From Verrucomicrobiota bacterium (GTDB taxonomy: Bacteria > Verrucomicrobiota > Verrucomicrobiia > Limisphaerales > UBA9464): a DNA stretch of 64,000 nt. The DNA lies in contig VHCG01000008.1 in the NCBI GenBank assembly GCA_016871805.1, positions 40,391-104,390 on the forward strand. The letters run 5' to 3'. Positions 1 through 8,937 of the stretch are shown here, one piece after another. The notes beneath the pieces are model-generated. The model was not told the DNA's origin and made no database searches. It worked only from the letters and a program-made list of their open reading frames with translations. The position numbers and the translations under genes were made by a program. The stretch's first letter is position 1, and each line of letters begins with the position of its first letter.

Positions 1-2
1 TC

Positions 3-404
3 TCCGGGAAGTATGCGGAGGCGCAATCGGAGTTCTCGCGGTTCGAGGAGCAGAACCCGAACAGCGAGTTCGTGGGGGTCGCCCTCATCGGAATCGCCGC
101 CGCCCTCGAGGCCCAGGGCAAGGATGCCGACGCGGTCAAGGCCTACGACCGGGCCATCCTCGGCGGAGGTGATGGATTCGCGGTTCAGGCCCGTCTGGCA
201 AAGGCCCGCCTGCTGGAGTCGACCTCCCCGGCGGTCGCCCTCGGGTTGATCGACGAAGGTCTCAAAAACGCCGCGGCCTCGGTCGTGGGCGAGCAGGCGG
301 CGACGGCCCGGACCCGTCTGGTCCAGAAGCATCCGGAGCTGGCCACATCGGCCTCCACCAATGCCCCCAGCCTGGCGCCCGCGGGTGCCTCCGGTTCCCG
401 ATAG
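3..404 (+). CDS. TPR-repeat protein, C-terminal part (5' end outside window)
   Basis: The frame is open from the first bases of the window, so the start lies upstream. The visible 133 residues are alpha-helical and contain TPR-like helix pairs: an AEAQSEFSRFEEQNP segment, then ALEAQGKDADAVKAYDRAI. The tail, roughly the last 20 residues, is Ala/Pro/Ser-rich and of low complexity. TPR proteins act as protein-protein interaction scaffolds. No partner can be named from this fragment. It ends 63 bp before the UDP-glucose dehydrogenase gene on the same strand, so co-transcription is possible. Confidence 0.7.
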   Translation, partial: SGKYAEAQSEFSRFEEQNPNSEFVGVALIGIAAALEAQGKDADAVKAYDRAILGGGDGFAVQARLAKARLLESTSPAVALGLIDEGLKNAAASVVGEQAATARTRLVQKHPELATSASTNAPSLAPAGASGSR

Positions 405-467
405 TCCCGATGGAGGCCCCGCCCGGAGCGGTGGCCTCCGGGTTGCCTCCACCAGGATCGTCTTCGG

Positions 468-1766
468 ATGAGAATCACCATCATCGGAACCGGGTATGTC
501 GGCCTGGTCACCGGAGCCTGCCTCGCCGAGGTCGGTCACACGGTCCTGTGTGTCGACAACGACCCCAGGAAAGTCGAACTCCTCAGGGCGGGTGGGATTC
601 CCATCTATGAGCCCGGTCTCGAGGAACTGGTCCAACGCAACGTCGGGATCGGGCGGCTCGGCTTCACCCAGTCGACGGCAGAGGGGGTGGAGAAGTCCGA
701 CATCATCTTCATCGCGGTTCCCACACCGCCCCAGGCCGACGGTTCGGTCGACCTCAGCTACATCGAGGGAGTCGCCCGGGAGATCGCGATCAGCCTCACC
801 CGGTATCGGATCATCGTCGACAAGAGCACGGTGCCGGTGAAGACCGCCGAGAAGGTGGCCGAGACGATCCGCCGGTATTGCAAGACGAAGGTCGAGTTCG
901 ATGTCGTCAGCAACCCGGAGTTCCTGCGCGAGGGGTTCGCCGTGCAGGACCTGATGAAGCCCGACCGGATCGTGCTGGGGGTCAACAGCCCCCGGCCGGA
1001 GACCGCCATGCGGGAGGTCTACGCTCCGTTCAAGGCGCCGATCATCGTCACGGACACCAACTCGGCCGAGCTGATCAAGCACGCGGCCAACTCGTTCCTC
1101 GCCCTCAAGATCAGCTACGCCAACGCCCTGTCGGTGGTCTGCGAGTCCGCGGGGGCGAACGTCCTCGAGGTGGTCCGGGGCATGGGGCTCGATGAACGCA
1201 TCGGCACCCGGTTCCTGAATGCCGGCCTCGGCTTCGGGGGATCCTGCTTCCCGAAGGATATCAGCGCCTTCATCCACATCTCCTCCCAGTTGGGCTACGA
1301 TTTCCGGCTCCTCAAGGAGGTCCAGAACATCAACTCGGAGCAGATGGAGCGCTTCGTGAAGAAGATCGCCGACACCCTCTGGGTGATCCGGGATAAGCGC
1401 ATCGGGGTGCTGGGACTCGCGTTCAAGCAGAACACCGACGATGTCCGGCTCTCACCGGCCATCGACCTCTGCCAGCGTCTCCTCAGAGAAGGGGCCCGGC
1501 TCCGCGTCCACGATCCCAAGGCGATGGAGAAGGCCAAGGCTGTCCTCCCTCCGGGCGACCAGGTCGAGTACGTCGGGGACCGGGACGAGGTTCCGGAGGG
1601 ATGCGATGCGCTGGTGATCGCCACGGAGTGGCCGGAATTCGCGGCTCTCGACCTCGCGAGGGCCCGCAGGTCGATGACGACTCCCATCGTGGTCGACGGC
1701 CGGAATCTCCTGGATCCTGCGCAGATGGAGCGTCACGGATTCATCTACAAGAGCATCGGCCGGTGA
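468..1766 (+). CDS. ugd: UDP-glucose 6-dehydrogenase
   Basis: This 432-residue protein has the full length of bacterial UDP-glucose dehydrogenases. The enzyme oxidises UDP-glucose to UDP-glucuronate with two NAD+ and feeds capsule, exopolysaccharide or glycan synthesis in the cytoplasm. The N-terminal Rossmann motif GTGYVG is at residues 7-12. The catalytic cysteine sits in GFGGSCFPKD at residue 260. Residues SNPEFLREG near 150 and the C-terminal NAD/UDP-binding domain with GLAFKQNTDDVR complete the family pattern. The ATG at 468 starts directly at the conserved MRITIIGTGYVG. The NUDIX gene follows 31 bp downstream on the same strand. Confidence 0.96.
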   Translation: MRITIIGTGYVGLVTGACLAEVGHTVLCVDNDPRKVELLRAGGIPIYEPGLEELVQRNVGIGRLGFTQSTAEGVEKSDIIFIAVPTPPQADGSVDLSYIEGVAREIAISLTRYRIIVDKSTVPVKTAEKVAETIRRYCKTKVEFDVVSNPEFLREGFAVQDLMKPDRIVLGVNSPRPETAMREVYAPFKAPIIVTDTNSAELIKHAANSFLALKISYANALSVVCESAGANVLEVVRGMGLDERIGTRFLNAGLGFGGSCFPKDISAFIHISSQLGYDFRLLKEVQNINSEQMERFVKKIADTLWVIRDKRIGVLGLAFKQNTDDVRLSPAIDLCQRLLREGARLRVHDPKAMEKAKAVLPPGDQVEYVGDRDEVPEGCDALVIATEWPEFAALDLARARRSMTTPIVVDGRNLLDPAQMERHGFIYKSIGR

Positions 1767-1797
1767 CGACCGGTCTGGGTCGCCTCCCGGGTTCGTC

Positions 1798-2205
1798 ATG
1801 AGCGTCATCGATGTGGCCGCCGGGCTCGTCTTCGAGGGGGGGCGACTCCTGATCACCCAACGCCCGCCCGGAGGGCACCTGGCGGGACTCTGGGAATTCC
1901 CGGGAGGCAAGCTGGAGCCCGGGGAATCATGGGAGGGGGCTCTGGTCCGGGAACTCCGGGAGGAGCTGGGCATCGATGTCGTGGTGGGACGGGAGTTCTG
2001 TCGGGTCCAGCATGCCTATCCCCAGCGCGAGGTCCGGTTGCGCTTCTATGTCTGTCACGTCGTCTCCGGCATCCCGAGCCCGATCGCCTGCTCGGCGGTG
2101 GCCTGGGTCGGACCCGATGAGCTGGACCGGTTTGAGTTTCCCGAGGCGGACCGCCGGCTGCTCGAACAGCTCCCGGTGGCGCCGGAATTCGGCTCCGGTC
2201 GCTAG
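1798..2205 (+). CDS. NUDIX hydrolase, MutT-type (8-oxo-dGTP diphosphatase-like)
   Basis: This 135-residue protein has a perfect NUDIX box: G37, E43, R51-E52-L53, E55-E56 and G58-I59 fit GX5EX7REUXEEXGU. Length and the opening VAAGLVFEGGRLLITQRP resemble the MutT family, which hydrolyses oxidised dGTP to prevent A:T to C:G transversions. NUDIX substrate specificity is hard to predict, so another nucleoside diphosphate derivative is possible. It lies 31 bp behind ugd and its stop overlaps by 4 bp the stop of the convergent rtcB gene. Confidence 0.88.
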   Translation: MSVIDVAAGLVFEGGRLLITQRPPGGHLAGLWEFPGGKLEPGESWEGALVRELREELGIDVVVGREFCRVQHAYPQREVRLRFYVCHVVSGIPSPIACSAVAWVGPDELDRFEFPEADRRLLEQLPVAPEFGSGR

Positions 2206-3596
2206 TCCTCGGCGCGTTCGCCGGATGGGGCCATCTTGACGATCCGCGGGTCGAACCGGCCGAGGACCTCCACGAGATCCGACTGGGCGGCCATCACGGC
2301 ATCGATGTCCTTGTAGACGCCCGGGGCCTCGTCGAGCCCTGCGGAGAGCAGATGGACCCGACGTTCCCGGAGCTGGCGTCGGATGCGGTCCCAGTCCATG
2401 CACTCGAGGGCCCGTCGACGGCTCATGATGCGTCCCGCGCCGTGCGAGGCCGACCGGAGGGATTCGGGGTTCCCCTTTCCCCGCACGAGGAACCCCGGGG
2501 TGGCCATCGATCCCGGGATGATGCCCAGCACGCCCTCTCCCGCCGGGGTGGCACCCTTGCGGTGCACGACGACCTCCCGGTCTTCGCCCCTGATCCAATG
2601 GGTCTCCTTCCACGCGAAATTGTGGTGGTTCTCGACATCGAGCAGGACCGCCGCTCCGAGATGGGTCGCGATGTGATGATGGATCAGCTCGTGGTTCGCG
2701 GCGGCGTACCGGCCCATGAGTTCCATGGCGGCCCAGTACTCCCGGCCCTCCTCCGAATCGAGATCCAGCCAGGCGAGGTGGGCGAGTTCCTTCGGAAGCT
2801 CCGGATGCCGCTCCATCGCGAGACGGCTGTAGTGGTCGCAGACGGCCGCCCCGGTGCCTCGGCTCCCACTGTGGCTCAGCAGGGCCAGGTGGATTCCGGG
2901 CTGGAGGTTCCCGATCGGGGCGTCATGGGTGAAGGCCCCAAACTCGACGAAATGGTTCCCCGAACCGCTGGTGCCGAGCTGGGCCACGGCACGATCCCGG
3001 TTTCGTGCCGTGATGGGGCTGACGCTCCAGTCGGCATCGAGCACGGCATGGCTGCGCGGCCCGTCGAAGGAAGCCCCGATGCCGAAGCGGGTCTCGGACT
3101 CGATCGCCTCCGCGAGCCGGTCCCTCCGCCGATCGAGGTCCCGGACCGGCAGGTCGAGAACCGTCAGCTTTATCCGGCAGGCGATGTCGACCCCGACGCC
3201 GTAGGGGATGACGGTGTTGTGGGTGGCGAGGACACCTCCGATGGGGAGACCGTATCCGACATGCGCATCCGGCATGAGGGCCCCGGCTTCCGCGATCGGC
3301 AGCTGACACGCCCGCGCAAGCTGGTTCATGGCCTCGGGCTCGAGCCCCTGGCCCCACGAGCGCCATGGTGCCCTTGCAGGGGTGATCCCCCGAGGAGATC
3401 TCAGCAACGCCTCCGCGAACGCACGCGCCAACGGATCATCCACGTGGGCCGTGGGGTTGGCCACGATCCCGCCTAGGGATTCTCCCAGACGGGAACGGTC
3501 GAGCCCCTTGAGGATGTAGCGCGTGATGTAATCCAAACCACGACGTGAACACTCACCCGGAGGGACTCCGAGGCGGATTAGGTCCTGGGTGTTCAT
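2202..3596 (-). CDS. rtcB: RtcB-family RNA-splicing ligase
   Basis: This 464-residue protein carries the RtcB core. It has MPDAHVGYGLPIGGV and the metal-binding Cys in GVGVDIACRIK, then GSGNHFVEF, HSGSRGTG, ENHHNFAW, RKGATPAGEG and SASHGAGR, the last holding the guanylylated histidine. RtcB joins RNA 2',3'-cyclic phosphate or 3'-phosphate ends to 5'-OH ends using GTP and Mn2+, in RNA repair or tRNA splicing. No archease gene or RtcR regulator is visible next to it. The gene starts 80 bp from a tRNA-Ala gene on the other strand. The sequence fits the bacterial RtcB subgroup that is often annotated simply as an RNA ligase. Confidence 0.93.
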   Translation of the reverse strand: MNTQDLIRLGVPPGECSRRGLDYITRYILKGLDRSRLGESLGGIVANPTAHVDDPLARAFAEALLRSPRGITPARAPWRSWGQGLEPEAMNQLARACQLPIAEAGALMPDAHVGYGLPIGGVLATHNTVIPYGVGVDIACRIKLTVLDLPVRDLDRRRDRLAEAIESETRFGIGASFDGPRSHAVLDADWSVSPITARNRDRAVAQLGTSGSGNHFVEFGAFTHDAPIGNLQPGIHLALLSHSGSRGTGAAVCDHYSRLAMERHPELPKELAHLAWLDLDSEEGREYWAAMELMGRYAAANHELIHHHIATHLGAAVLLDVENHHNFAWKETHWIRGEDREVVVHRKGATPAGEGVLGIIPGSMATPGFLVRGKGNPESLRSASHGAGRIMSRRRALECMDWDRIRRQLRERRVHLLSAGLDEAPGVYKDIDAVMAAQSDLVEVLGRFDPRIVKMAPSGERAED

Positions 3597-3675
3597 GCGG
3601 TGGCGGTGCAGTTTTTGAGACGAAACCCTTTGACACTGGGCACGGGATTTTTATCGTCTCCGCGCTTTCGGAAGC

Positions 3676-3751
3676 GGGGTCGTAGCTCAGTTGGTAGAGC
3701 ACCACAATGGCATTGTGGGGGTCAGGAGTTCGAATCTCCTCGGCTCCACCA
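3676..3751 (+). tRNA. tRNA-Ala (anticodon GGC)
   Basis: The cloverleaf can be drawn in full. The 7-bp acceptor stem contains the G3:U70 wobble that is the identity element for alanyl-tRNA synthetase. The D arm is GCTC/GAGC. The anticodon stem CCACA/TGTGG carries a loop with anticodon GGC. The T arm is AGGAG/CTCCT with loop TTCGAAT. The CCA end is genome-encoded at 3749-3751. It is followed at once by a strong terminator. Confidence 0.97.
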
Positions 3752-3760
3752 TCCGAAACG

Positions 3761-3793
3761 AAAAAAGCCCGCAACTCTGCTGCGGGCTTTTTT
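3761..3793 (+). terminator. Rho-independent terminator behind tRNA-Ala
   Basis: A 7-bp GC-rich stem GCCCGCA/TGCGGGC with a 7-nt loop is preceded by a run of A and followed by a run of T. The flanking A and T runs make it usable in both directions, so it may also stop the convergent MOSC gene transcript coming from the right. Confidence 0.88.
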
Positions 3794-3820
3794 GTGTCCT
3801 GCACCGATGCGTCGGGAGCC

Positions 3821-4297
3821 TCACGGCGAAGGAACTGGCGAGGAGGTCCGCAGGGCTCCGCTGGACAGGATCCGGGCTCTCAGTCCTCCACGGCCCTTCA
3901 GCAGATCCTCGGCACCCGGACCGAACGCGGTGTTCATCCAGTAGCAGGGACTGGCCTCTTCCGTTCCCTCGAACCGGATCCCCTGGATCTCGAACTCCGT
4001 CTTGATCCACTGGTTGAGGTCGATCCCGCGGGTGATGATGTTCCGACGGTAGACCGAGGGAGGATGCCGGAGGCGGAGGCAGTTGCAGAGATCCTCGTGG
4101 GTCTCCCAGGCGAAGAAGGTGACCTGTCCCTTGAAGCGGTCCCGGAAATCGAAATAGCGGTCCCCCTGTATGCCCCGGCCGGCCTCGCAGCCCAGCTCCT
4201 GCTCCTCGACCATGGGGTGCTCCCGAGGGGCCTTGCCGTGGCGGCCCACGAAGTTGTGTCCCGGAGAGCGATAGAGGTGGACAATTTCTACGGCCAT
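3821..4297 (-). CDS. MOSC-domain protein
   Basis: This 158-residue protein is of single-MOSC size. MOSC domains are related to the C-terminal domain of molybdenum-cofactor sulfurase and to YiiM-type proteins that handle sulfur transfer or reduction of N-hydroxylated substrates. Visible features are the N-terminal VEIVHLYRSPGHNFVGRHG, the GIQGDRYFDF and TRGIDLNQW segments, and the conserved cysteine in SPCYWMN about residue 118. It lies 27 bp downstream of the peptide deformylase gene on the same strand, probably in the same transcript. The substrate cannot be told from sequence. Confidence 0.88.
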   Translation of the reverse strand: MAVEIVHLYRSPGHNFVGRHGKAPREHPMVEEQELGCEAGRGIQGDRYFDFRDRFKGQVTFFAWETHEDLCNCLRLRHPPSVYRRNIITRGIDLNQWIKTEFEIQGIRFEGTEEASPCYWMNTAFGPGAEDLLKGRGGLRARILSSGALRTSSPVPSP

Positions 4298-4324
4298 GGG
4301 AGGTGGGGCCAGGTGCTAGCGCGG

Positions 4325-4894
4325 TTAGCGACCGTTGCGCTTCGCCTTCGTTGCCGACTGGAGCGCGTCGACCTCCGGCTGCCAGTCCCTGCGGGCGGTT
4401 GAATCCATACGGTCGATGAAAAGGATCCCGTTGAGATGGTCGACCTCGTGCTGGACGGCCCGTCCAAGGAGCCCGCCGGCGCGGAATGAGAAGGATTCGC
4501 CGCGGAGGTTCTGTGCGGTCACCTCCACCTCGCCCGGCCGCTGGATGTCGGCGTAGATCTCCGGGAAGCTGAGGCATCCTTCGGGCTCCTTGAGCTGGGG
4601 GCCGACCGGCTTGATGACCGGGTTGATCAGGACGAGGGGCATGAACGACTCCGGGTTAGCCGGCTGGTTGTCGATCCAGAGAGTCGAGGGCCGTTCCTTG
4701 GAGCCCCGCACGTCGATGACCGTCAGCTGAAGCGCACGGCCGATCTGCTGTGCCGCCAGGCCGACCCCGTTGGCGGACTCCATCGTCTCGAACATGTCGG
4801 CGACCAGCTGCCGGATCTCCGGAGTCACCTCCGCGATCCGATCCCCGCGCCTGCGAAGAATCGGATCCCCGAATTTCACGACGGGCAGCACCAT
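4325..4894 (-). CDS. def: Peptide deformylase
   Basis: This 189-residue protein has all three deformylase motifs in order. They are GVGLAAQQIG near residue 43, EGCLSFPEI near 105 with the metal-binding cysteine, and QHEVDHLNG near 149 with the two metal-binding histidines and the catalytic glutamate. It removes the formyl group from nascent proteins at the ribosome. The C-terminal tail is lysine-rich. It begins one base after the end of the PfkB kinase gene, so both are almost certainly co-transcribed with the MOSC gene downstream. Confidence 0.96.
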   Translation of the reverse strand: MVLPVVKFGDPILRRRGDRIAEVTPEIRQLVADMFETMESANGVGLAAQQIGRALQLTVIDVRGSKERPSTLWIDNQPANPESFMPLVLINPVIKPVGPQLKEPEGCLSFPEIYADIQRPGEVEVTAQNLRGESFSFRAGGLLGRAVQHEVDHLNGILFIDRMDSTARRDWQPEVDALQSATKAKRNGR

Positions 4895-4895
4895 A

Positions 4896-6020
4896 TCAGG
4901 CGGTGGGCCAAGCCCGCATCAGGTTCACAAGATCATCCACTCGCGGACTCTCGGCCGTCCGGACGTAATGCCCACTGGTGCTCACCCCGCAGAGCAGGCT
5001 GGCGGCGTTGTCCAGACCGAGCAGCTTGCCCAGGCAGAACCCGCTGTTGAAGTGGTCGCCAGCGCCGGTCGTGATCTTCGGACGTCGGCAGATCGGTCCG
5101 GCGACCACATCGGTCTTGCCGCCTGACACAGCCAGCGCGAAGGCCGTTGGATGGACCACCAGGGTGGACACCGGAACCTTCTGCTGGATCTCGATCGAGA
5201 GATCCGCGAGTCCCTGCCAATCCCGCGGGGCGTCGCTGAGCCCCACGACCCGGGCGATTTCGTAGGCCTCCTTCTCGTTCAGGCCGAGCACGACGTTGAA
5301 CTTCGACTGGAACCTGGCGATCAGCTCGAGGGCGCTGGCGATGTCGGAGGCGAGTCGTTTCTCCGGGTCCGCGAGGTCGACGAACAGCGTGCGCGGGGAT
5401 CCCGTGACCGAGGGCATCATCTCCGTCTGGATCGACGACCAGATGTCGGACATGTAGGGCAGCATCGTCCAGTTCACGAACGCCACGAGCGACGCCGTCT
5501 GGAACTGCCATGCAAATTTCTCCCGGCCATAGCGCGCCATCAGGTTCTCCCAGGTGACATGCTTGAGCATGTAGTGCTTGCCGAGCATCAACTTGCCGTC
5601 CTCGAACTCGAGCGCGTCGGTGAGGCCGGGTTCGGAGATCGAGTTGACGTCGGCATGCTGGGCGAAGTTCTCGAAGACCGGATGGAGGGCAGGCCAGCCA
5701 AGGGAACCGACATAGGTGACCTTGAGCCCGAAGCTCGACAGGGCGTTGCCCATGATTGGGCCGTTACCGCCAAGCTTGGTCATCACGTTCACCAGCTCGA
5801 TGTTGGTGCTCTTCCCGGCCGCCGCCGCGAGACGGGCGGCGTAGGCGGCAATGGTGGGAACGCGGTCGAACCGGCTCGCATCAAACCGCTTGTCGACCAC
5901 CTGCAGGATCTCGTCGACGAATCCGTCGAGGCCGACGAAGGCGGTGAGGCTGGGGACACGGGCGGCGGCCGCCTCGAGCTGCTGGGCGATCTGGTTGCGG
6001 AATTCAGGGGTGTCGATCAT
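4896..6020 (-). CDS. PfkB-family carbohydrate kinase
   Basis: This 374-residue protein shows the PfkB/ribokinase layout. An N-terminal substrate-binding half has FVGLDGFVDE near residue 30 and KLGGNGP near 87. The C-terminal ATP-binding half has the GAGDHFNSGF motif, whose aspartate is the catalytic base. The family phosphorylates sugars, nucleosides or related alcohols; the specific substrate is not evident. It ends one base upstream of def, which suggests a shared transcript, and starts 45 bp downstream of parB on the same strand. Confidence 0.88.
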   Translation of the reverse strand: MIDTPEFRNQIAQQLEAAAARVPSLTAFVGLDGFVDEILQVVDKRFDASRFDRVPTIAAYAARLAAAAGKSTNIELVNVMTKLGGNGPIMGNALSSFGLKVTYVGSLGWPALHPVFENFAQHADVNSISEPGLTDALEFEDGKLMLGKHYMLKHVTWENLMARYGREKFAWQFQTASLVAFVNWTMLPYMSDIWSSIQTEMMPSVTGSPRTLFVDLADPEKRLASDIASALELIARFQSKFNVVLGLNEKEAYEIARVVGLSDAPRDWQGLADLSIEIQQKVPVSTLVVHPTAFALAVSGGKTDVVAGPICRRPKITTGAGDHFNSGFCLGKLLGLDNAASLLCGVSTSGHYVRTAESPRVDDLVNLMRAWPTA

Positions 6021-6065
6021 TCGGGAAAGGGGGCTTCAGAGGCTGGCGGGGTGAGTGGGATGGCC

Positions 6066-6992
6066 TCAATCCAGCGAGACGCCGAGGAGGTCGAGGATCC
6101 GGTTCAGCTCGGCATCGGAAAAATACCGGATCTCCAGGGCTCCCTTTCCGTCCCGATGCCGGAGATGCACCTGGGTTCCCAGGCGTTCGCGAAGCTTCTC
6201 CTCGATGCTGCCGACGAGCGGGTCGCGTACCGGCTGTTTCTTGTCGGGGGTCGTCTTCGGGTCCGCAACAACACCCGTGGCCTCGGCCACGATGCGTTCC
6301 GTCTCCCGCACGCTCAGGCCGTGGTCGACAATCCGTTGCGCGAGGCGTTGCTGCTGGTGGATGTCGGGCAGGGTCAGAAGGACCTTGGCGTGGCCGACGC
6401 TCAGGCGGTTGTGACGGACGAGGTCGCGGACCGGTTCAGGGAGACGGAGAAGCCGGATGGCGTTGGCCACGACGACCCGGGACTTCCCCACACGGCGGGC
6501 GATCTCCTCCTGGGTGAGCTGGAACTGGGTGTTGAGCTGGACGTAGCCGAGCGCTTCCTCGATCGGGTTCAGGTTCTCCCGCTGGAGGTTCTCGATCAGC
6601 GCCAGTTCAACCACCTCCCGGTCGGTCGCCTCACGCACCACGACGGGAACCTCGGTGAGACCGGCAACCTGCGAGGCGCGCCAGCGTCGCTCGCCAGCGA
6701 TCAGTTCGAATCCGGTGCCAACGGCACGGACGACGAGGGGTTGGATGAGTCCCTGCTCGCGGATCGAATCGGCCAGCTCCTGGAGGGATTCAGGAGGAAA
6801 GTCCTTCCGAGGCTGCAACGGGCTCGGATGGATCTGGGACAGTGTCAGCCGACGAAGCCCGGGTGCGGCAACCGGCTCGGGGGCCTTGGTCTGGAAGGGT
6901 TTCGTCGTCGCAGTCGGGGCTGGGGAAGGGGCAGCCGATGGGGCGCCGCCGAGCAATGCACCCAATCCACGTCCCAAGCCTGTTTTTGCCAT
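6066..6992 (-). CDS. parB: Chromosome-partitioning protein ParB
   Basis: The start is set at the ATG encoding MAKTGLGRGLGALLGG, the near-universal ParB N-terminus, giving 308 residues. The frame stays open upstream without homology. The CTPase/ParB-N domain holds GLIQPLVVR, GERRWRAS and ENLQRENLNPIEEA. It is followed by the helix-turn-helix LTQEEIARRVGKSR that binds parS and by a C-terminal dimerisation region. ParB loads on parS sites and works with ParA and SMC in origin segregation. No parA or obvious parS site was seen in the window, which is unusual since parA normally sits immediately upstream. Confidence 0.96.
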   Translation of the reverse strand: MAKTGLGRGLGALLGGAPSAAPSPAPTATTKPFQTKAPEPVAAPGLRRLTLSQIHPSPLQPRKDFPPESLQELADSIREQGLIQPLVVRAVGTGFELIAGERRWRASQVAGLTEVPVVVREATDREVVELALIENLQRENLNPIEEALGYVQLNTQFQLTQEEIARRVGKSRVVVANAIRLLRLPEPVRDLVRHNRLSVGHAKVLLTLPDIHQQQRLAQRIVDHGLSVRETERIVAEATGVVADPKTTPDKKQPVRDPLVGSIEEKLRERLGTQVHLRHRDGKGALEIRYFSDAELNRILDLLGVSLD

Positions 6993-7057
6993 GCGGTCGA
7001 GAGTAGGAACCCCCCTGTCGCCTTGGCAAAAGGGTTTTTGGCCCGCCACCCTCGCTC

Positions 7058-8098
7058 TCAGCGCCCCATCAGGTGGTTCAGCACCAGTTGGTCGAGGTCC
7101 TGGTAGTTGAGGTCGTCGATCAGCGCCTGGGGGTTGGCCTCCGGGAAGGATCGGGCTTTGTCGACCAGACGCAGGAACGTGTCCCGTGAATTGCCCAGGT
7201 GCTTGAGCCAGTGCTCGGGACGGGTCGTCCGGAACGGGTGGACATCGAAGCACACGTACTCGCCGCGCCGACCATAGCCGGTGCGCTCGAGGGCGCGGAC
7301 CTGGTTGAACGCCACCCGGAGGTTGTTCGAGCCGAAGGGCTTGTCCTGGTCGAACTTCAGTCCGTTCTGGTCGTTGAGGTGGAGCGACCACAGCTTCTTG
7401 AACGCCATGGCGAAGTCGATCTCGTCGGCCGGATCCAACCCGGCAAGGATCGCATGGGCGGACTCGATCAGCGCCCCGACCCGCTTCGGATCCCGGGTCA
7501 GCTGGGCAATCGCAAGGGCGTGGCCGGTGGTGGGAACGTAGGCGACGTCGGCCGGTTCGTTCGGCTTGGGCTCGATGGCGAGTCGGATCTTCGGATCGTG
7601 TCCCAGCATCGCGTCGAACGCCTGGACCAGATACTCGACCGAACGCGTGCCGGACTTCGCCTCGCGGAGGTAGGTGCCCTCGCGGGCAAGCCACAGCACC
7701 AGGATGTCCGTACCGAGCACGTTTGCGATGTCGATCGACCGCCTGGAGCGGTCGATGGCGTACTGGCGATGCTTCTTGTTGTTCGACGTGTAGGCCCCGT
7801 CGACGGTCTGGGGCGCAAACCAAAGCCGGGGGGCCACCATTTCGGCGACGACGCCCTCACCAGAGAGGCGCTTTCGCAGCTCCTTGGCCTCCTTCAGGAT
7901 CTGGGCCGACGACTTGGAGTCGATTTCGGGCACGGCGTCGTCGTCGTGGAACATCATCGCCTCGAACCCAAGCTCCTTGAGGGCGGAGAGTTTCCAGTCG
8001 AAGGACTGCGGGGAGCGGGTGGGAGGACCGTAGGGATCCTGTCCCTCGCTGAAGTTCCAGGGTCCGGCGCAGAAACGATAGACGGTGGGCTTGGCCAT
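7058..8098 (-). CDS. xylA: Xylose isomerase-type TIM-barrel enzyme
   Basis: With its start at the ATG at 8098 the protein has 346 residues. It carries the xylose isomerase signatures: the catalytic-His segment MFHDDD near residue 51, the metal and Lys motif LAIEPKPNEP near 170, HLNDQNGLKFDQDKPFG with metal-binding Asp residues, and FDVHPF near 300. It converts D-xylose to D-xylulose, or D-glucose to D-fructose, in the cytoplasm with divalent metals. It is shorter than the 388-residue Streptomyces type at the C-terminus. No xylulokinase gene is adjacent, so the physiological sugar is uncertain. Confidence 0.87.
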   Translation of the reverse strand: MAKPTVYRFCAGPWNFSEGQDPYGPPTRSPQSFDWKLSALKELGFEAMMFHDDDAVPEIDSKSSAQILKEAKELRKRLSGEGVVAEMVAPRLWFAPQTVDGAYTSNNKKHRQYAIDRSRRSIDIANVLGTDILVLWLAREGTYLREAKSGTRSVEYLVQAFDAMLGHDPKIRLAIEPKPNEPADVAYVPTTGHALAIAQLTRDPKRVGALIESAHAILAGLDPADEIDFAMAFKKLWSLHLNDQNGLKFDQDKPFGSNNLRVAFNQVRALERTGYGRRGEYVCFDVHPFRTTRPEHWLKHLGNSRDTFLRLVDKARSFPEANPQALIDDLNYQDLDQLVLNHLMGR

Positions 8099-8198
8099 AA
8101 GTGGTTCCAGAAACCTAAACCGCCTGTTGAACCGAGGGGGACAGAAAAAGACGGGGCCGACCCGGGTCCGGTCGAGCGGACTGGTGCGGGCCAACGTC

Positions 8199-8822
8199 CT
8201 CCGCTGCGCCGCCGCGCGATCCACAGCCCACCCAGGCCCAATCCAAGGGGAGCGATCGTCGACGGCTTCGGGACTGCCGTATCCGTCACCGTGAAGGCCT
8301 GGTCCATAGGGGGCGCTGGTCTTGAAGGTGGACGCCAGGGATTGACCGGGTCGATGGTGCCGTCGCCGTGGTTGTTGGCGTAAAACTCCCCGTCCGGGGT
8401 GACGCCGTGGCCGAATGAGACCGAGGCTCCACGGTACCAGACGGGATCGGTGCTGCTGGAAAGGTCAAAATTGTAGAGCGTCAGGAATTCTGTGCTCGAA
8501 GGAAGGCCCTTAGTCTGGGCGATGGAAACGGTTGATGTCGCAAGCGGGGATCCGGCACCTGGACCTATCGTGGAGGTCAGATAGGCAGTCACGGTCGAAT
8601 CGGACCGGGCTTCCCCGAGGAATGCCGAGATCCGGACATCGGTGTAGGCAACGGTCTGGGTCCAGCCCATGACCTCGGCCTGTTGCTTGGAGGTGCCCAC
8701 CGCGAAGGAACGGTCGGTGGGCCCGGCAGCATGCTGCCGAGGTCGGAGACATCAATGAGGGTCGCTGCGGCTGCCGGGAAGGCCCAGAAGGCCAAGGTGG
8801 TGATCCAATCCAGGGGCTTCAC
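8199..8822 (-). pseudogene. Broken PEP-CTERM-type secreted protein gene
   Basis: Reading from a GTG at 8822, the first frame encodes a signal-like segment (LDWITTLAFWAFPAAAATL) and continues to about 8720. There the reading jumps by one base into a second frame that continues with RSFAVGTSKQQAEVMGWTQT. That frame ends in a PEP-CTERM-like sorting tag: VPKPSTIAPLGLGLGGLW, then ARRR. The canonical Pro-Glu-Pro is Pro-Lys-Pro here, and no stop follows the Arg cluster. PEP-CTERM tags direct exosortase-dependent surface anchoring. Frameshift, altered tag and lost stop point to a decaying gene, though a single sequencing error could explain the frameshift alone. No other gene is seen between 8099 and 8937. 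Confidence 0.6.
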
Positions 8823-8937
8823 GGGTGATATGGGAACAGCGCTGGGGTTGATGTTGAACGAATCGGAAGCGGTTTCGGGCTGCGCATGGGGAACTCCAGA
8901 GTGAAGTCCCGGGGGCTTCCGATGCCGATCCAACGCG

